A stretch of DNA of 64,000 nucleotides from a virus (IMGVR_UViG_3300033141_003544:41578-105577); one strand, 5' to 3'; counted from the first letter of the stretch, positions 32,513 to 41,263 are shown. Program-made: numbers and translations. Notes: generated by a model from the letters alone, not told the origin.

Positions 32513-33010
32513 ATGAGTACAAGATGTCAAGTAGGTTTTTATCAGGAAGGTGAAAAAGATTTAAATAAGTTTGAGGTTTTATTATATCACCATTGGGACG
32601 GTTATCCTTCATATATGATACCAGAGATGGCAAAAGTTTTAATTCCCTTTCATAAAAATCGCGGGTTGGAGGATTTTGAATATGCTGCTGCAACTCTTAT
32701 TAAGTGGTGGGGTTTAAGTCAAATGTTAGATAGTCAAAAATGGAAAGACGATAATGATGCAATTACTCTTACAAAAGAAAATGTTTTTGACTTGCTTGAA
32801 TTTACTGGTTTTGGTGTTTGTAAGGAGTTTCATTGGGATATAGCATATTTTTATGCTATATACACTGATGGGGTAATTGAAACTTATGTATGTCCTTATT
32901 CTGGTATCAAAACTGATGATTTGAAAAAGATTGGAACTTTAAATATTGGTGATTTGGAATTTGGTGATCCAAAAGAAATTGGAAGAGTGATAGAAAATGA
33001 ATCATATTAA
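32513..33010 (+). CDS. hypothetical protein (165 aa)
   Basis: MSTRCQVGFYQEGEKDLNKF and YHHWDGYPSYM resemble a phage protein family sharing 'hHWDGYP'. No function known. AAGGAGG site; overlaps the ligase start. Confidence 0.7.
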   Translation: MSTRCQVGFYQEGEKDLNKFEVLLYHHWDGYPSYMIPEMAKVLIPFHKNRGLEDFEYAAATLIKWWGLSQMLDSQKWKDDNDAITLTKENVFDLLEFTGFGVCKEFHWDIAYFYAIYTDGVIETYVCPYSGIKTDDLKKIGTLNIGDLEFGDPKEIGRVIENESY

Positions 33011-34853
33011 GGATTTAGAATTAAAAATAAGGCGACATAATGATTTGTATTACAATTATGTTCCAGAAATAACTGATGAAGAGTATGATCAGTTGGTTGC
33101 CGAAATGAAATTATTGGATCCTAATAATCCAGTTTTGGATGAAGTGGGTGCTCCAGTTCTTGGTTCTATTACTATGCGTCATAAATACAAAATGTATAGT
33201 CTAGACAAGGTTATGGATCTTGATGAGTTTTTGAACGGTTTTGCAAAAAAGTTTAGTGGTGAGGCTTTTTTGTGTTCTCAAAAATTAGACGGTTGTGCAG
33301 TTGAAATATTTTACAATAATGGGAGATTACAATATGCATTAACTAGAGGTGATGGAGAGGTTGGTCAGGTGGTAACTGAACAGGTTAAAGTTATAGAAAA
33401 TGTTCCTGAAAAGATACCCTTGATTAAACCTCTACATGTATATGGTGAGTGTGTTATTTCAAACAAAGATTTTGAGGAGATTGGAGAAGGTTATACAAAT
33501 TCAAGAAATTTAGTTAATGGAACAATAAGACCTGATGGTGATTTAGAATTGGTTAAAGAAAGAAATGTCCGTTTTTTTGCTTATAATGTAATAAAGCAAA
33601 ATAACAATATAGGTTCACTCAATACTGATCTTTTTTATATAGGTAAAGATCAAGGTTTTGAGACTGTTCCAAAGGATTGGGGTGAAGTTGAAAAAGTAAT
33701 AAAAATGTATAATGAATGTTTAAAGAACAGAGATAGGTTAGATTTTCAAATTGATGGTATTTGTGTTTTTGTTGACAACAAATCTGATTGGGATAGTATA
33801 GGTTATACTTCTCACCATCCAAAGTTTGCGGTAGCTATTAAATTTCCAAGTGAGTCAAAGATTGTGGAAGTAATAAGAGTTCGTTGGGATATAAGTAGAA
33901 CTGGTACATTGACACCGGTAGCTGAGTTCGAACCTATTTTGTTAGGCGGAGCTATAGTTCAAAATGTTACTTTGCATAACTGGGATACAGGTAAGAACAT
34001 ATCAAAAGGTACTAAAATTAGAGTAAAAAGGAGTGGTGATGTAATTCCTTGTTTTATGGGAGTTGTAGAATATCCCAATGTGGGGAATACAAATTGTGCT
34101 CCAATAATTTGTCCATATTGTGGGGAAAAAACTGTTAATGACGGAGTTAGATTGAAATGTTCCAATGAAGGTTGTCCTCAACGTTTAGTAATGTTAACTG
34201 AAGATATCTTGGATAGGCTGAATCATAAAGGGTTAGCAACAAAACAAATAGAAGAACTTTATTATAATACTCCATCAGGGTTTAAAAGCCCATGGTTATT
34301 GTGGAAAATACCTGAACAGGATTTTAATGTATTAGGATATAATCAAGGTCCAAAAGTTTATAAATCTTTACATGAAATAAAAAAAGGCATCCCGTTATGG
34401 AGAATGATATATGCTCTTTGTATACCTATGGTGGGTAAAAAAGCTTCAAAAGAGTTAGCTAACTATTATAAGACTTTCGATAAGTTTTGGATTGATAAAG
34501 GTCAAAAAAGGTACCGTGAATATAGAATAGGTGAGGAACTAGAGAGATATATTGAGGAAAATCCTGGATTGAAATTTTATTTAGAAACATTAAGTTTTGA
34601 AATAAAAGAAATAAAGGAGGAAACAACAATGCATAACTATAGTTTTTGTGTTACTGGGACTTTATCAATAAAACGAAAAGAGTTTGAGGAATTAGTTGAA
34701 TCTAAGGGTTATATTTTTAGTAGTTCAGTTACAAAAGATCTTGACTATTTAGTTGTTGGGGAAAACCCTGGAGAGAATAAATTAGCCAAAGCACATAGGT
34801 ATCAAATAGCAACAATAAGTGAAAAAAGATTTAATGAGATAATGGAGGTATGA
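32997..34853 (+). CDS. ligA: NAD-dependent DNA ligase
   Basis: 618 aa. Domain Ia (HNDLYYNYVPEITDEEYDQL), adenylation motif KLDG with Lys96, GECVI and NGTIRPDG, OB fold (RVRWDISRTGTLTPVAEFEP), a four-Cys zinc finger (CPYCGEK...LKCSNEGCPQ), HhH region and C-terminal BRCT from residue 545. All bacterial LigA modules are present, slightly short of the 670-aa norm. It seals nicks in replication and repair. A strong internal ribosome site precedes the BRCT (see 34629). Confidence 0.95.
   Translation: MNHIKDLELKIRRHNDLYYNYVPEITDEEYDQLVAEMKLLDPNNPVLDEVGAPVLGSITMRHKYKMYSLDKVMDLDEFLNGFAKKFSGEAFLCSQKLDGCAVEIFYNNGRLQYALTRGDGEVGQVVTEQVKVIENVPEKIPLIKPLHVYGECVISNKDFEEIGEGYTNSRNLVNGTIRPDGDLELVKERNVRFFAYNVIKQNNNIGSLNTDLFYIGKDQGFETVPKDWGEVEKVIKMYNECLKNRDRLDFQIDGICVFVDNKSDWDSIGYTSHHPKFAVAIKFPSESKIVEVIRVRWDISRTGTLTPVAEFEPILLGGAIVQNVTLHNWDTGKNISKGTKIRVKRSGDVIPCFMGVVEYPNVGNTNCAPIICPYCGEKTVNDGVRLKCSNEGCPQRLVMLTEDILDRLNHKGLATKQIEELYYNTPSGFKSPWLLWKIPEQDFNVLGYNQGPKVYKSLHEIKKGIPLWRMIYALCIPMVGKKASKELANYYKTFDKFWIDKGQKRYREYRIGEELERYIEENPGLKFYLETLSFEIKEIKEETTMHNYSFCVTGTLSIKRKEFEELVESKGYIFSSSVTKDLDYLVVGENPGENKLAKAHRYQIATISEKRFNEIMEV
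34629..34853 (+). CDS. possible separately translated BRCT domain (74 aa)
   Basis: In-frame ATG at 34629, eight bases after AAAGGAGG (34613-34620). It starts exactly at the BRCT domain MHNYSFCVTG. Internal initiation would give a free BRCT protein alongside full ligase. No second promoter is visible. Confidence 0.4.
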   Translation: MHNYSFCVTGTLSIKRKEFEELVESKGYIFSSSVTKDLDYLVVGENPGENKLAKAHRYQIATISEKRFNEIMEV

Positions 34854-34854
34854 A

Positions 34855-35079
34855 ATGACTAAAAAAGAAGCATTGAAATGGCAAAAAAAGCTTTTAAAAG
34901 AGCCACCAGTACATATTGGAAAAGTTGAATTTGTCAAAGATGGTGATCTTTGGGGATTATCAATTGACGGGGATGGATCGCCCCAATATCCTTTCGGATA
35001 TCCCAAAATAATATGGGATGTAGAATCCGCAGAATCGTTTTTGGAAAGCAATTTTGATTTACGAAAAAGTGAGGTGTGA
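34855..35079 (+). CDS. hypothetical protein (74 aa)
   Basis: Immediately after ligA (GGAGG overlap). MTKKEALKWQKKLLKEPPVH, then a beta-rich GLSIDGDGSPQYPF. Not recognised. Confidence 0.6.
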   Translation: MTKKEALKWQKKLLKEPPVHIGKVEFVKDGDLWGLSIDGDGSPQYPFGYPKIIWDVESAESFLESNFDLRKSEV

Positions 35080-35080
35080 A

Positions 35081-35351
35081 ATGAAAAAAGAAACAACTAT
35101 ATGCAACCGAAGTTGCATATAGTTATTTTTTAAGCAAAGTACGTGATTGGCGAGAGGCGAAAGCACAAACAATTATTTATGATCATGATAATAATTATTA
35201 TATGTTTTCATGTAATATGGATAAGGAAACAGCCGCCGAAGTAATGGGGTTAATCGCCCATTATGATAAACAAGAGTTGCTTAAAAAAATTGAGGGTGAA
35301 TTTGTAATAGACTCGACAAGCCCTGGTTATGCAATTACAAGAGAAAGTTAA
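35081..35351 (+). pseudogene. frameshifted small gene containing a hairpin near its start
   Basis: ATG 35081 with GAGG gives only MKKETTICNRSCI. The +1 frame from the A-run reads on for about 88 residues (KQLYATEVAYSYFLSKVRDW, then a conserved-looking acidic domain) to TAA 35351. Removing one A after ATG would restore one ORF. Indel, decay or +1 shift are all possible. Confidence 0.5.
35095..35131 (+). terminator. intrinsic terminator hairpin
   Basis: 13-bp perfect stem AACTATATGCAAC/GTTGCATATAGTT, CGAA loop, then ATTTTTT. It ends the ligase transcript. It overlaps the first codons of the broken gene above. Confidence 0.8.
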
Positions 35352-35404
35352 TTGCTTACCTAAGTTATACTCACAAAATTTTTTGTAAAGGGAAGGTTTA
35401 TAAA

Positions 35405-35677
35405 ATGGGAATACCATATAAAAAATGGAAAATGAAGAATAATGAGGTTCTTCCTATCGTCCAAGAGCTCAGGGGAAAGGTTCAAGGTATTTTGGATGAT
35501 GGTGGGGATTATATCTATATACGTTTGAGATGTCTTCTCGAAGGTATAAACTCTGTTACGGTTGTTAATCAAATAATAGATGAATTTAATCTTCAAGTAT
35601 TGGGGTTTGAAAGAAGAGTTATTAGCAAGAGACAACCTTTTTCATTACAGTCTATGTTTTTGATTGAGGATGGTTAA
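35405..35677 (+). CDS. hypothetical protein (90 aa)
   Basis: MGIPYKKWKMKNNEVLPIVQ; a predicted alpha/beta fold, GAAGG site. Not recognised. Confidence 0.6.
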   Translation: MGIPYKKWKMKNNEVLPIVQELRGKVQGILDDGGDYIYIRLRCLLEGINSVTVVNQIIDEFNLQVLGFERRVISKRQPFSLQSMFLIEDG

Positions 35678-35686
35678 AAAAGTAAG

Positions 35687-35714
35687 TTGTAAGTTCTTAA
35701 TTGGTTTTTATATT
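35687..35714 (+). promoter_or_regulatory. promoter, TTGTAA-16-TATATT
   Basis: -35 at 35687-35692, spacer with AATTGGTTTT, -10 at 35709-35714, upstream of the zinc/HTH gene. Confidence 0.75.
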
Positions 35715-35769
35715 AAAATTCAAAAATATTTTTGTTATAATATAAACCTTACTTTAATTGGAGGACGAT

Positions 35770-36066
35770 ATGCTTGTGAGTTTGAAATGTTCAATTTGTG
35801 GAAGAACTCAAAATTATGATTTTCCTGATATAAATAAAAAAGGTTTGCTTGAAAATTTTTTGAGGGATGATTTTATATGTTCTGAATGTAGAAAATTAGA
35901 TGAAATAGATGTATTGTTACTCACTGTTTTACAAATGGAGGGTGATATGTCATCAAATAGATTAGCTAAAGTTTTTGGTTTAAGTATTGAAGAAGTAAAT
36001 ACAAGGCTAGATTATTTGACTCGTACAAATATAATAACAAAATATGATGGAATAGAAGAAGAATAA
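35770..36066 (+). CDS. zinc-ribbon plus winged-helix regulator-like protein (98 aa)
   Basis: ATG 35770 with GGAGG. CSICGRTQ...ICSEC zinc pairs in residues 6-45, then a winged-helix-like LLLTVLQMEGDMSSNRLAKVFGLSIEEVNTRLDYLTRTNII. Has its own promoter. Could regulate phage or host transcription. Confidence 0.65.
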   Translation: MLVSLKCSICGRTQNYDFPDINKKGLLENFLRDDFICSECRKLDEIDVLLLTVLQMEGDMSSNRLAKVFGLSIEEVNTRLDYLTRTNIITKYDGIEEE

Positions 36067-36193
36067 GGAAGAAATAATATGATTATTATGTTATTTGTAT
36101 TTTGAATAGAAACAGAGGTAGAAATTTATAATTGAAATTGTATACAAAATAAGAGTTGATTGTATTAGGTTATAATACAAAATAAAAAGAAAG

Positions 36194-36221
36194 TTGAAAG
36201 TTACATAATGGTTTATATATT
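36194..36221 (+). promoter_or_regulatory. promoter, TTGAAA-16-TATATT
   Basis: -35 at 36194-36199, -10 at 36216-36221. Drives the single gene 36275-36589, which is closed by a hairpin. Confidence 0.7.
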
Positions 36222-36274
36222 ATATTTAACAATTAATTGTAATACAACCCTTAACTTGGAAGGAGGTAAAAACA

Positions 36275-36589
36275 ATGTCCAAGAAAACAGAAACTAATAA
36301 TGTAAAAACACCTGCAACTGAGTCGAATCAGGAAAAGGTAAAAACACCTGCAACTGAGTCGAATCAGGAAAAGGTAAAAAACATTATTACAGGTAATGAA
36401 TTGACTGCTGTTGAAGTTGCTACAGAATTGGGTTTTCTTGACGGGTTGAAGGCTGGTAGTTTTGAATATGAAGGTGCTTTAAGAAAAGCCCGTAGTATAG
36501 CGCGGTCAGTTTGTAAAGCCTATGGTGGAGATCATAGCAAGCGTAGAGGCAAAAATGCTATCTACACTATTCCAGTTACCACCAGGTAG
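36275..36589 (+). CDS. small basic DNA-binding-like protein with N-terminal duplication (104 aa)
   Basis: The N-terminus repeats VKTPATESNQEK twice, a direct 39-bp duplication. The C-terminal domain (ATELGFLDGL, ALRKARSIARSVCKAYGGDHSKRRGK) resembles the protein at 31018. GGAGG site. Stands as a monocistron with its own promoter and hairpin, as for an abundant small protein. Confidence 0.65.
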   Translation: MSKKTETNNVKTPATESNQEKVKTPATESNQEKVKNIITGNELTAVEVATELGFLDGLKAGSFEYEGALRKARSIARSVCKAYGGDHSKRRGKNAIYTIPVTTR

Positions 36590-36603
36590 CTAAAAGGGGA
36601 GGG

Positions 36604-36629
36604 ACGGGGTTGCAAATTTGCAACCCCGT
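36604..36629. terminator. 26-bp perfect palindrome (hairpin)
   Basis: ACGGGGTTGCAAA with its exact complement TTTGCAACCCCGT. The GC-rich stem stands out in AT-rich DNA. A T-run follows about 20 bases later (36648), so it is not a textbook terminator but is probably one or an mRNA-end hairpin. Confidence 0.6.
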
Positions 36630-36690
36630 ACCCTTGGTATGTTAAATTTTTTTGTAAAAATTAAAAATAACAAATAAAGTGAGGTAAGTT

Positions 36691-37560
36691 ATGAGTCATT
36701 TTTCATGCCTCGTTGTTGGGGATAATCCTGAACAACAATTGGAACCTTTTTGGGAATTAGATCTTGACTTGGAAGAATTGAGAAAAGACCATAGAGCGGT
36801 ATTCAGGGTAATTATTGAAGAGGGAGAATTAGAAAAAAATTATAATAAATGGAGAGATGAATATATATTGAAACTGAATAAAGCGATTGGAGAGTTAGAA
36901 GGTCTTAAATCTCAAAAAACTCCTGATTTATCTTTAATTGAGTCAACAAAAACTGACATAAAAAACTATGAGCACTATTTAGAAGATTATAGGGATCCAA
37001 TGGACTGGGTATCAAAATGGTATGGTTACTCATATGAAGAAAAAAAGGGTTGGGGTTATTGGGAAAATCCAAATGCAAAATGGGATTGGTTTCAATTAGG
37101 AGGTCGTTGGCGTGGTTATTTTAAATTAAAATTAAATTCTGGTGTAGATACAACTCTTGGGGAGATGGGAAGTTTTGGAAATGAATCAAAATATGATGCT
37201 GATCAAGCTGTAAAAAAAGATATTGATTTTTATAATATGAGAATCGGAAATTTTGAGGAAGCTTCAAGATTATGGGAGGAAGCTTGGAAAAATTACCCTG
37301 AAGAGGATAAATCCGTTCGTCGTTATTTGGAATACGGAATAACAAAAGAAGATACAAAGGAAAGTTATCTTAAACGACAAACTTCAATTGCAACACATGC
37401 AGTTTTAATGGATGGTAAGTGGTATCAACGAGGTGAAATGGGTTGGTGGGGACATATTAGTAATGAAAAAGATCTTGATGTGTGGGAGAAAGAATTTAAT
37501 GAATTATTGGATAATCTACCAGATGATACTTTGTTAAGTGTTTATGATCTTCATATATAA
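36691..37560 (+). CDS. conserved phage protein (289 aa)
   Basis: MSHFSCLVVGDNPEQQLEPF start and YWENPNAKWDWFQLGGRWRGYF are hallmarks of a protein family common in tailed phages with no known function. Coiled helix at 50-90. GAGG site. Confidence 0.85.
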   Translation: MSHFSCLVVGDNPEQQLEPFWELDLDLEELRKDHRAVFRVIIEEGELEKNYNKWRDEYILKLNKAIGELEGLKSQKTPDLSLIESTKTDIKNYEHYLEDYRDPMDWVSKWYGYSYEEKKGWGYWENPNAKWDWFQLGGRWRGYFKLKLNSGVDTTLGEMGSFGNESKYDADQAVKKDIDFYNMRIGNFEEASRLWEEAWKNYPEEDKSVRRYLEYGITKEDTKESYLKRQTSIATHAVLMDGKWYQRGEMGWWGHISNEKDLDVWEKEFNELLDNLPDDTLLSVYDLHI

Positions 37561-37574
37561 AGGAGGTATAATAA

Positions 37575-37898
37575 ATGAAAATGGTAACACTACAACAAAC
37601 AGGGTATTATATTAAAGGTCAAGTTGACGTTACTCTTTGGACGGGAGATATAGGAAAACTTTATATGGATCCGACGGTGGTTCCTCTTGGTAATATGACA
37701 AAGGAAAACCTTATGAAATGTATTAACGATGGACAATATGGAGTACAGTTTATCGATAGAGCAGAACTTGCTGTTTATGATTATTATGAAAATAATTATA
37801 AAGAGTTTAATAGGTATATTGATGTTAATGAGTATTTTTGTAAAAAATATCAATCAATATTTTGTAAAGGTATAAAAAAGAAAGTTGATAGTGAGTAA
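37575..37898 (+). CDS. hypothetical protein (107 aa)
   Basis: GGAGG site. Tyr/Asn-rich, MKMVTLQQTGYYIKGQVDVT start; no motif recognised. Its last codons overlap the next promoter. Confidence 0.6.
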   Translation: MKMVTLQQTGYYIKGQVDVTLWTGDIGKLYMDPTVVPLGNMTKENLMKCINDGQYGVQFIDRAELAVYDYYENNYKEFNRYIDVNEYFCKKYQSIFCKGIKKKVDSE

Positions 37899-37913
37899 AA
37901 AAGTTTGTATATT
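37885..37913 (+). promoter_or_regulatory. promoter, TTGATA-17-TATATT
   Basis: -35 at 37885-37890, -10 at 37908-37913; lies partly within the end of the preceding gene. Confidence 0.7.
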
Positions 37914-37950
37914 AAATAAAAACAAAAAATATTTATTGAATGGAGGAATC

Positions 37951-38346
37951 ATGCCTACTTCAAACAAATTTTTTTACTTGTCTTATATTGCAAAAAATTT
38001 TGAAAATCTTACTTTTACCGAAAAATTCTCTCTTTTGAGAGAAGCGATGAAGAATAAAGAAATCACTCCAAAACAATTTTTGAAACTAACTTCAACAAAT
38101 GGTTATAAAGATGAACTTAGAGAAAAAGTAATATTCAATAGGTATTTGTCAAAAGCAGGTTTTGGGAATCAAGAAATAAGAAAAGTTAAAGTTAAAAGGA
38201 GAAGTACTCCTGAATGGACAGGGCAATCAGAAAAAACATTTCAATTTGATGATAGTTATTATGGAACTAAAAAAACATTGATTGTACCTCCAGAGTTACA
38301 AGGAGCAATCAATAGGATACATAATTGTCCAAGACCGAGGGGTTAA
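37951..38346 (+). CDS. hypothetical protein (131 aa)
   Basis: Start ATG 37951 (GGAGGAATC). Helical N-terminal half, basic middle (RKVKVKRRSTPEW), Pro-rich tail. Not recognised. Confidence 0.6.
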   Translation: MPTSNKFFYLSYIAKNFENLTFTEKFSLLREAMKNKEITPKQFLKLTSTNGYKDELREKVIFNRYLSKAGFGNQEIRKVKVKRRSTPEWTGQSEKTFQFDDSYYGTKKTLIVPPELQGAINRIHNCPRPRG

Positions 38347-38347
38347 A

Positions 38348-38707
38348 ATGACTTATAAAGAGTTGTATCAAAAACTTGTACAGTCAAAAAGAAATATTGT
38401 AAAGGACAGTGGGGATTTTTATTGGCACAAAGGTAAGGTAAAACTGTCAAATGGTGATATAGTTCTTGCTTGGATGTTGTTGGATCATGGTTCTTCTGGT
38501 GAGCATTGGGATACAGTGTTCTTTTTTAAATCTGAAAAGAAATTATATTGCATTGCTCAGTCACTGTTTAGTTCTGATTTACTTTCTGAAACCACAAAAG
38601 GTTTTATAAAGAGGGTAAAAGAAGGTTATCAATATTGGATAAGTGAACCTTATGATGGTGATATACATATTGATAAAAATGGTTGGGTCAGTCAACCGGT
38701 ATATTAA
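38348..38707 (+). CDS. hypothetical protein (119 aa)
   Basis: ATG 38348 with AGGGG, one base after the previous stop. WHKGKVKLSNGDIVLAWMLL and a C-terminal DGDIHIDKNGW. Alpha/beta, unknown. Confidence 0.6.
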   Translation: MTYKELYQKLVQSKRNIVKDSGDFYWHKGKVKLSNGDIVLAWMLLDHGSSGEHWDTVFFFKSEKKLYCIAQSLFSSDLLSETTKGFIKRVKEGYQYWISEPYDGDIHIDKNGWVSQPVY

Positions 38708-38739
38708 TGATCGGTTGTATTTTAAAAAGGAGAAATAAA

Positions 38740-38952
38740 ATGGGTAAAAATTTTAATAGGGGTAAAATAGTAAATATTACAGTATTCAAGACTGATAAAT
38801 CGTCAATGGAGTTTTTAGGGAGATATGAGATATTTGACTGGTATATTATTGTTCATGAGTTTGAAAAGGTAGACGGTGATTGGAAAGAAACAGGTAATCT
38901 CTATCTGTTTAATCAGAATATTGTTGAAGAAATACATTATAATAGGATATAG
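38740..38952 (+). CDS. hypothetical protein (70 aa)
   Basis: ATG 38740 with AAGGAG. Beta-rich, acidic. Not recognised. Confidence 0.6.
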   Translation: MGKNFNRGKIVNITVFKTDKSSMEFLGRYEIFDWYIIVHEFEKVDGDWKETGNLYLFNQNIVEEIHYNRI

Positions 38953-38988
38953 ACTCCATTATTCTTACAAATAAAGAGGAGAAATAAT

Positions 38989-39297
38989 ATGAGTTGGTCA
39001 ATATTAGGGATAACTTACAAAAAGAGTCGAATAGAAAGAGACTATGATATTTTTGATAAAATAAAGATTGGAGCTTTGGTTGAATTAAGTAATTGTACCA
39101 ATTGTAAAGGAGAGATAACATTAACAAGTTCTTGTGAAGAAAAAGTTAAAATTTACCGTTCTATCTTACTCTATTATAATTATATTGTCGTGATTTCCTA
39201 CTCAAATAAGGGAACAGCGACCTTATTTGCTAAACCTACCTATTTATCATTAAATAGGTTCTCAGCGGATAATATAAGACCACCCATGTATCCATAG
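38989..39297 (+). CDS. hypothetical protein (102 aa)
   Basis: Contains NCTNCKGEITLTSSCEEK, a possible half zinc site, and hydrophobic beta strands. AGAGGAG site. Not recognised. Confidence 0.6.
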   Translation: MSWSILGITYKKSRIERDYDIFDKIKIGALVELSNCTNCKGEITLTSSCEEKVKIYRSILLYYNYIVVISYSNKGTATLFAKPTYLSLNRFSADNIRPPMYP

Positions 39298-39652
39298 AGA
39301 TAAGGAAACTAGACTTTATATAAAAACTTTTGGAGGTTGAAATTCCTCCATCAGGGCTGGGGTTTTTTGACTCCATTCTTTCCCCAGCCCGCCACTTTTA
39401 ATCTGTGTTGCTATATAAAATAATTATACACTATGTTTTTGACAAATAAAGGACATAACATCTTTTTTAACTTAACGTTAAAAGAAAACACACAACTCTC
39501 TTTTTATCTAATTCAAATTGAAACTTATCCCATTTCATTTATGGAATACAAAAAAGTGTGTTCCACAGCGTGTTAAAAGTATGTTGTAAGTGGGAAAATG
39601 GTTTTGTATATTAAAACAAAAAATGTGTTTAAGAAAAGAAAGGAGCTAACCA
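39298..39652 (+). other. non-coding spacer with two hairpins and a promoter
   Basis: No ORF with a ribosome site. Hairpin 1: TGGAGG/CCTCCA at 39331-39350. Hairpin 2: GGGCTGGGG/CCCCAGCCC at 39354-39390 with a 19-nt loop. The first carries a TTGAAAT loop and the pair ends in GCCACT, like the tRNA-like element at 32023, so it may be a tRNA relic or a structured 3' end. The promoter module lies at 39557-39612. Confidence 0.5.
39584..39612 (+). promoter_or_regulatory. promoter, TTGTAA-17-TATATT (repeat module copy 1)
   Basis: -35 at 39584-39589, -10 at 39607-39612. Part of a 65-70 bp block (CAGCGTGTTAAAAGTATGTT onward) repeated almost exactly at 43376 and 45920. Confidence 0.8.
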
Positions 39653-40123
39653 ATGGAAAAGTTACAAACAAGAAAAATTGTTCAGGTTAAAAAGTCAGAG
39701 ATAAGGTCAAAGAAAAAGAAGAAATCAAAAGACAAAGCCTGGCCTGGAGCTGCAAGAGATAGGGATTTTTGTATTCGAAAAGAAAAATTTGATGGGCGAG
39801 AAGTTGTTGTCTCGTATAGAAAAGAGTCTGGGAAAGTGGATTTTTCTACAAGAGAAATTATATCAGATTTAGAAGGTGAGCCAAGTTTACAAGACATTAG
39901 GTTAGAACGATGTAGATGTTTCCTTTGTGGAAAAGAATTCTTCAATGAAGATGGCTTGGCAAATCATGTTGGAGAGTGTGAAGGCAATCAGGGAGCAAGA
40001 ATCCTTGACGGTTTTAAGCTAAAAGAGCAAGCAAAAGGGGTTATTTCTGATATAATTGATGTAGCACAACCACAAAGGTTTTGTGATGGAGTTTCAATAT
40101 CAGTAGGAGGACCTATTAAATGA
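39653..40123 (+). CDS. basic C2H2-zinc-finger protein (156 aa)
   Basis: N-terminus ARKIV-type (TRKIVQVKKSEIR) with KKKKSKDKAWPGAARDRDF, then CRCFLCGKEFFNEDGLANHVGEC, a C2HC/C2H2-type finger. Its first 80 residues match the protein at 46031 (VKK, WPG, RD, IR.EK, VDF.TRE). Follows a copy of the repeated promoter. Probably nucleic-acid binding. Confidence 0.65.
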   Translation: MEKLQTRKIVQVKKSEIRSKKKKKSKDKAWPGAARDRDFCIRKEKFDGREVVVSYRKESGKVDFSTREIISDLEGEPSLQDIRLERCRCFLCGKEFFNEDGLANHVGECEGNQGARILDGFKLKEQAKGVISDIIDVAQPQRFCDGVSISVGGPIK

Positions 40124-40175
40124 GTTGTGGTTTACTTTCAAGAATAACAACATTATTAAAAGAAAGGAGCATAAT

Positions 40176-40430
40176 ATGTCAGATTGTATAAGAGTATGTC
40201 CTGATTGTGGTCAGCCTCTTGATGAGGCTAATGATCCTAAATATAAACAAAATCTTTATTTCTGTTTATATTGTCAAGGATATTATCAAGAGCATCATAC
40301 TATTGAAACATCGGATTGTCCAAAGTGTTATTCTAAATTACAGTTAGCAGGTGTAGCTATTGACGAAAAAACAAACTGTGAGTTGGATATTTTGATATGT
40401 CCAGAGTGTAATTATGAAAGTATTAGATAA
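40176..40430 (+). CDS. double zinc-ribbon protein (84 aa)
   Basis: ATG 40176 with AAAGGAGC. Four CxxC pairs: VCPDCG, FCLYCQ, DCPKCY and ICPECN, i.e. two ribbons. Partner unknown. Confidence 0.7.
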   Translation: MSDCIRVCPDCGQPLDEANDPKYKQNLYFCLYCQGYYQEHHTIETSDCPKCYSKLQLAGVAIDEKTNCELDILICPECNYESIR

Positions 40431-40448
40431 AACAAAAGGAGATATGAC

Positions 40449-40976
40449 ATGACTAAGGAAGAAATTCAAAAAGTACTGGATACTTCAGAGAATCCAATCG
40501 AGGAGTTAGGGGAGATTGGATTCTTTGAAGTAAACGACTGGGGGAGCTGTCAATATACTGGAGCATTAAATATGTTCAAAACTTTGAACATATTAAAAGA
40601 AGTTTTTGGTCGGGAAGAAGCCACTAAAAAATTAGGGATAACGGTTTCATTAGGAGAAGTACGAAGTGAAGAAGAAGCAGTTAAGTTGTTTCAAAAAGAA
40701 GAAATAGAAGACCTCAAAAATTGGAATTCTCTGGAAGAAGCAAAAGAGTTAGAAAGGATTACATTCTCTTCGTTAGATGATTTTTTTGATTATGCTAATA
40801 ATGCAGCTTGGGATTTGTGGAGTGCAGTTCAGTGTATAGTTGGATATGTTTTCCCAGAATTAAAAATTGAGAGTATATTTATTCAGAATGAAAATTACAA
40901 AACAGGGTTTTATTGTTGGTTGTTATATGAATATTGCGAAATAGACGAAGCGAGTTTTGCAGATTTTGCTACATAG
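40449..40976 (+). CDS. hypothetical acidic protein (175 aa)
   Basis: AAGGAG site. Helical, acidic (EELGEIGFFEVNDWGSCQYTG). Not recognised. Confidence 0.6.
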   Translation: MTKEEIQKVLDTSENPIEELGEIGFFEVNDWGSCQYTGALNMFKTLNILKEVFGREEATKKLGITVSLGEVRSEEEAVKLFQKEEIEDLKNWNSLEEAKELERITFSSLDDFFDYANNAAWDLWSAVQCIVGYVFPELKIESIFIQNENYKTGFYCWLLYEYCEIDEASFADFAT

Positions 40977-40987
40977 TAGGTGGATAT

Positions 40988-41263
40988 ATGATAACTACTG
41001 ACAAAGCTAAGAAATTAATGCAAAGTACTAATGGTAAAATATTTGGTGCTTATTTTATCAAAAAAGATTCATCATACAGACGTATGTCTTGTAGGACTGG
41101 TGTTAGGAAAAACCTAAAAGGTGTAGGTTTTAGGTTTAAACCAGAAGATAAAGGATTGTTTCCTGTTTTTGATATGAATAAACAGAACTATCGTTTTGTT
41201 AATATGAATACACTTATATCTCTAACAGTAAGTCATAAATATTATAAAGTAGAGGAGTCGTAA
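40988..41263 (+). CDS. SH3-barrel (WYL_2-like) phage protein (91 aa)
   Basis: ATG 40988. GKIFGAYFIKKDSSYRRMSCRTGVRKNLKG followed by FPVFDMNKQNYRFVNMNTLISL matches the pattern of small phage SH3-like proteins (K.DG..R.M.CR.GV.K..KG). Function unknown. Confidence 0.6.
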   Translation: MITTDKAKKLMQSTNGKIFGAYFIKKDSSYRRMSCRTGVRKNLKGVGFRFKPEDKGLFPVFDMNKQNYRFVNMNTLISLTVSHKYYKVEES

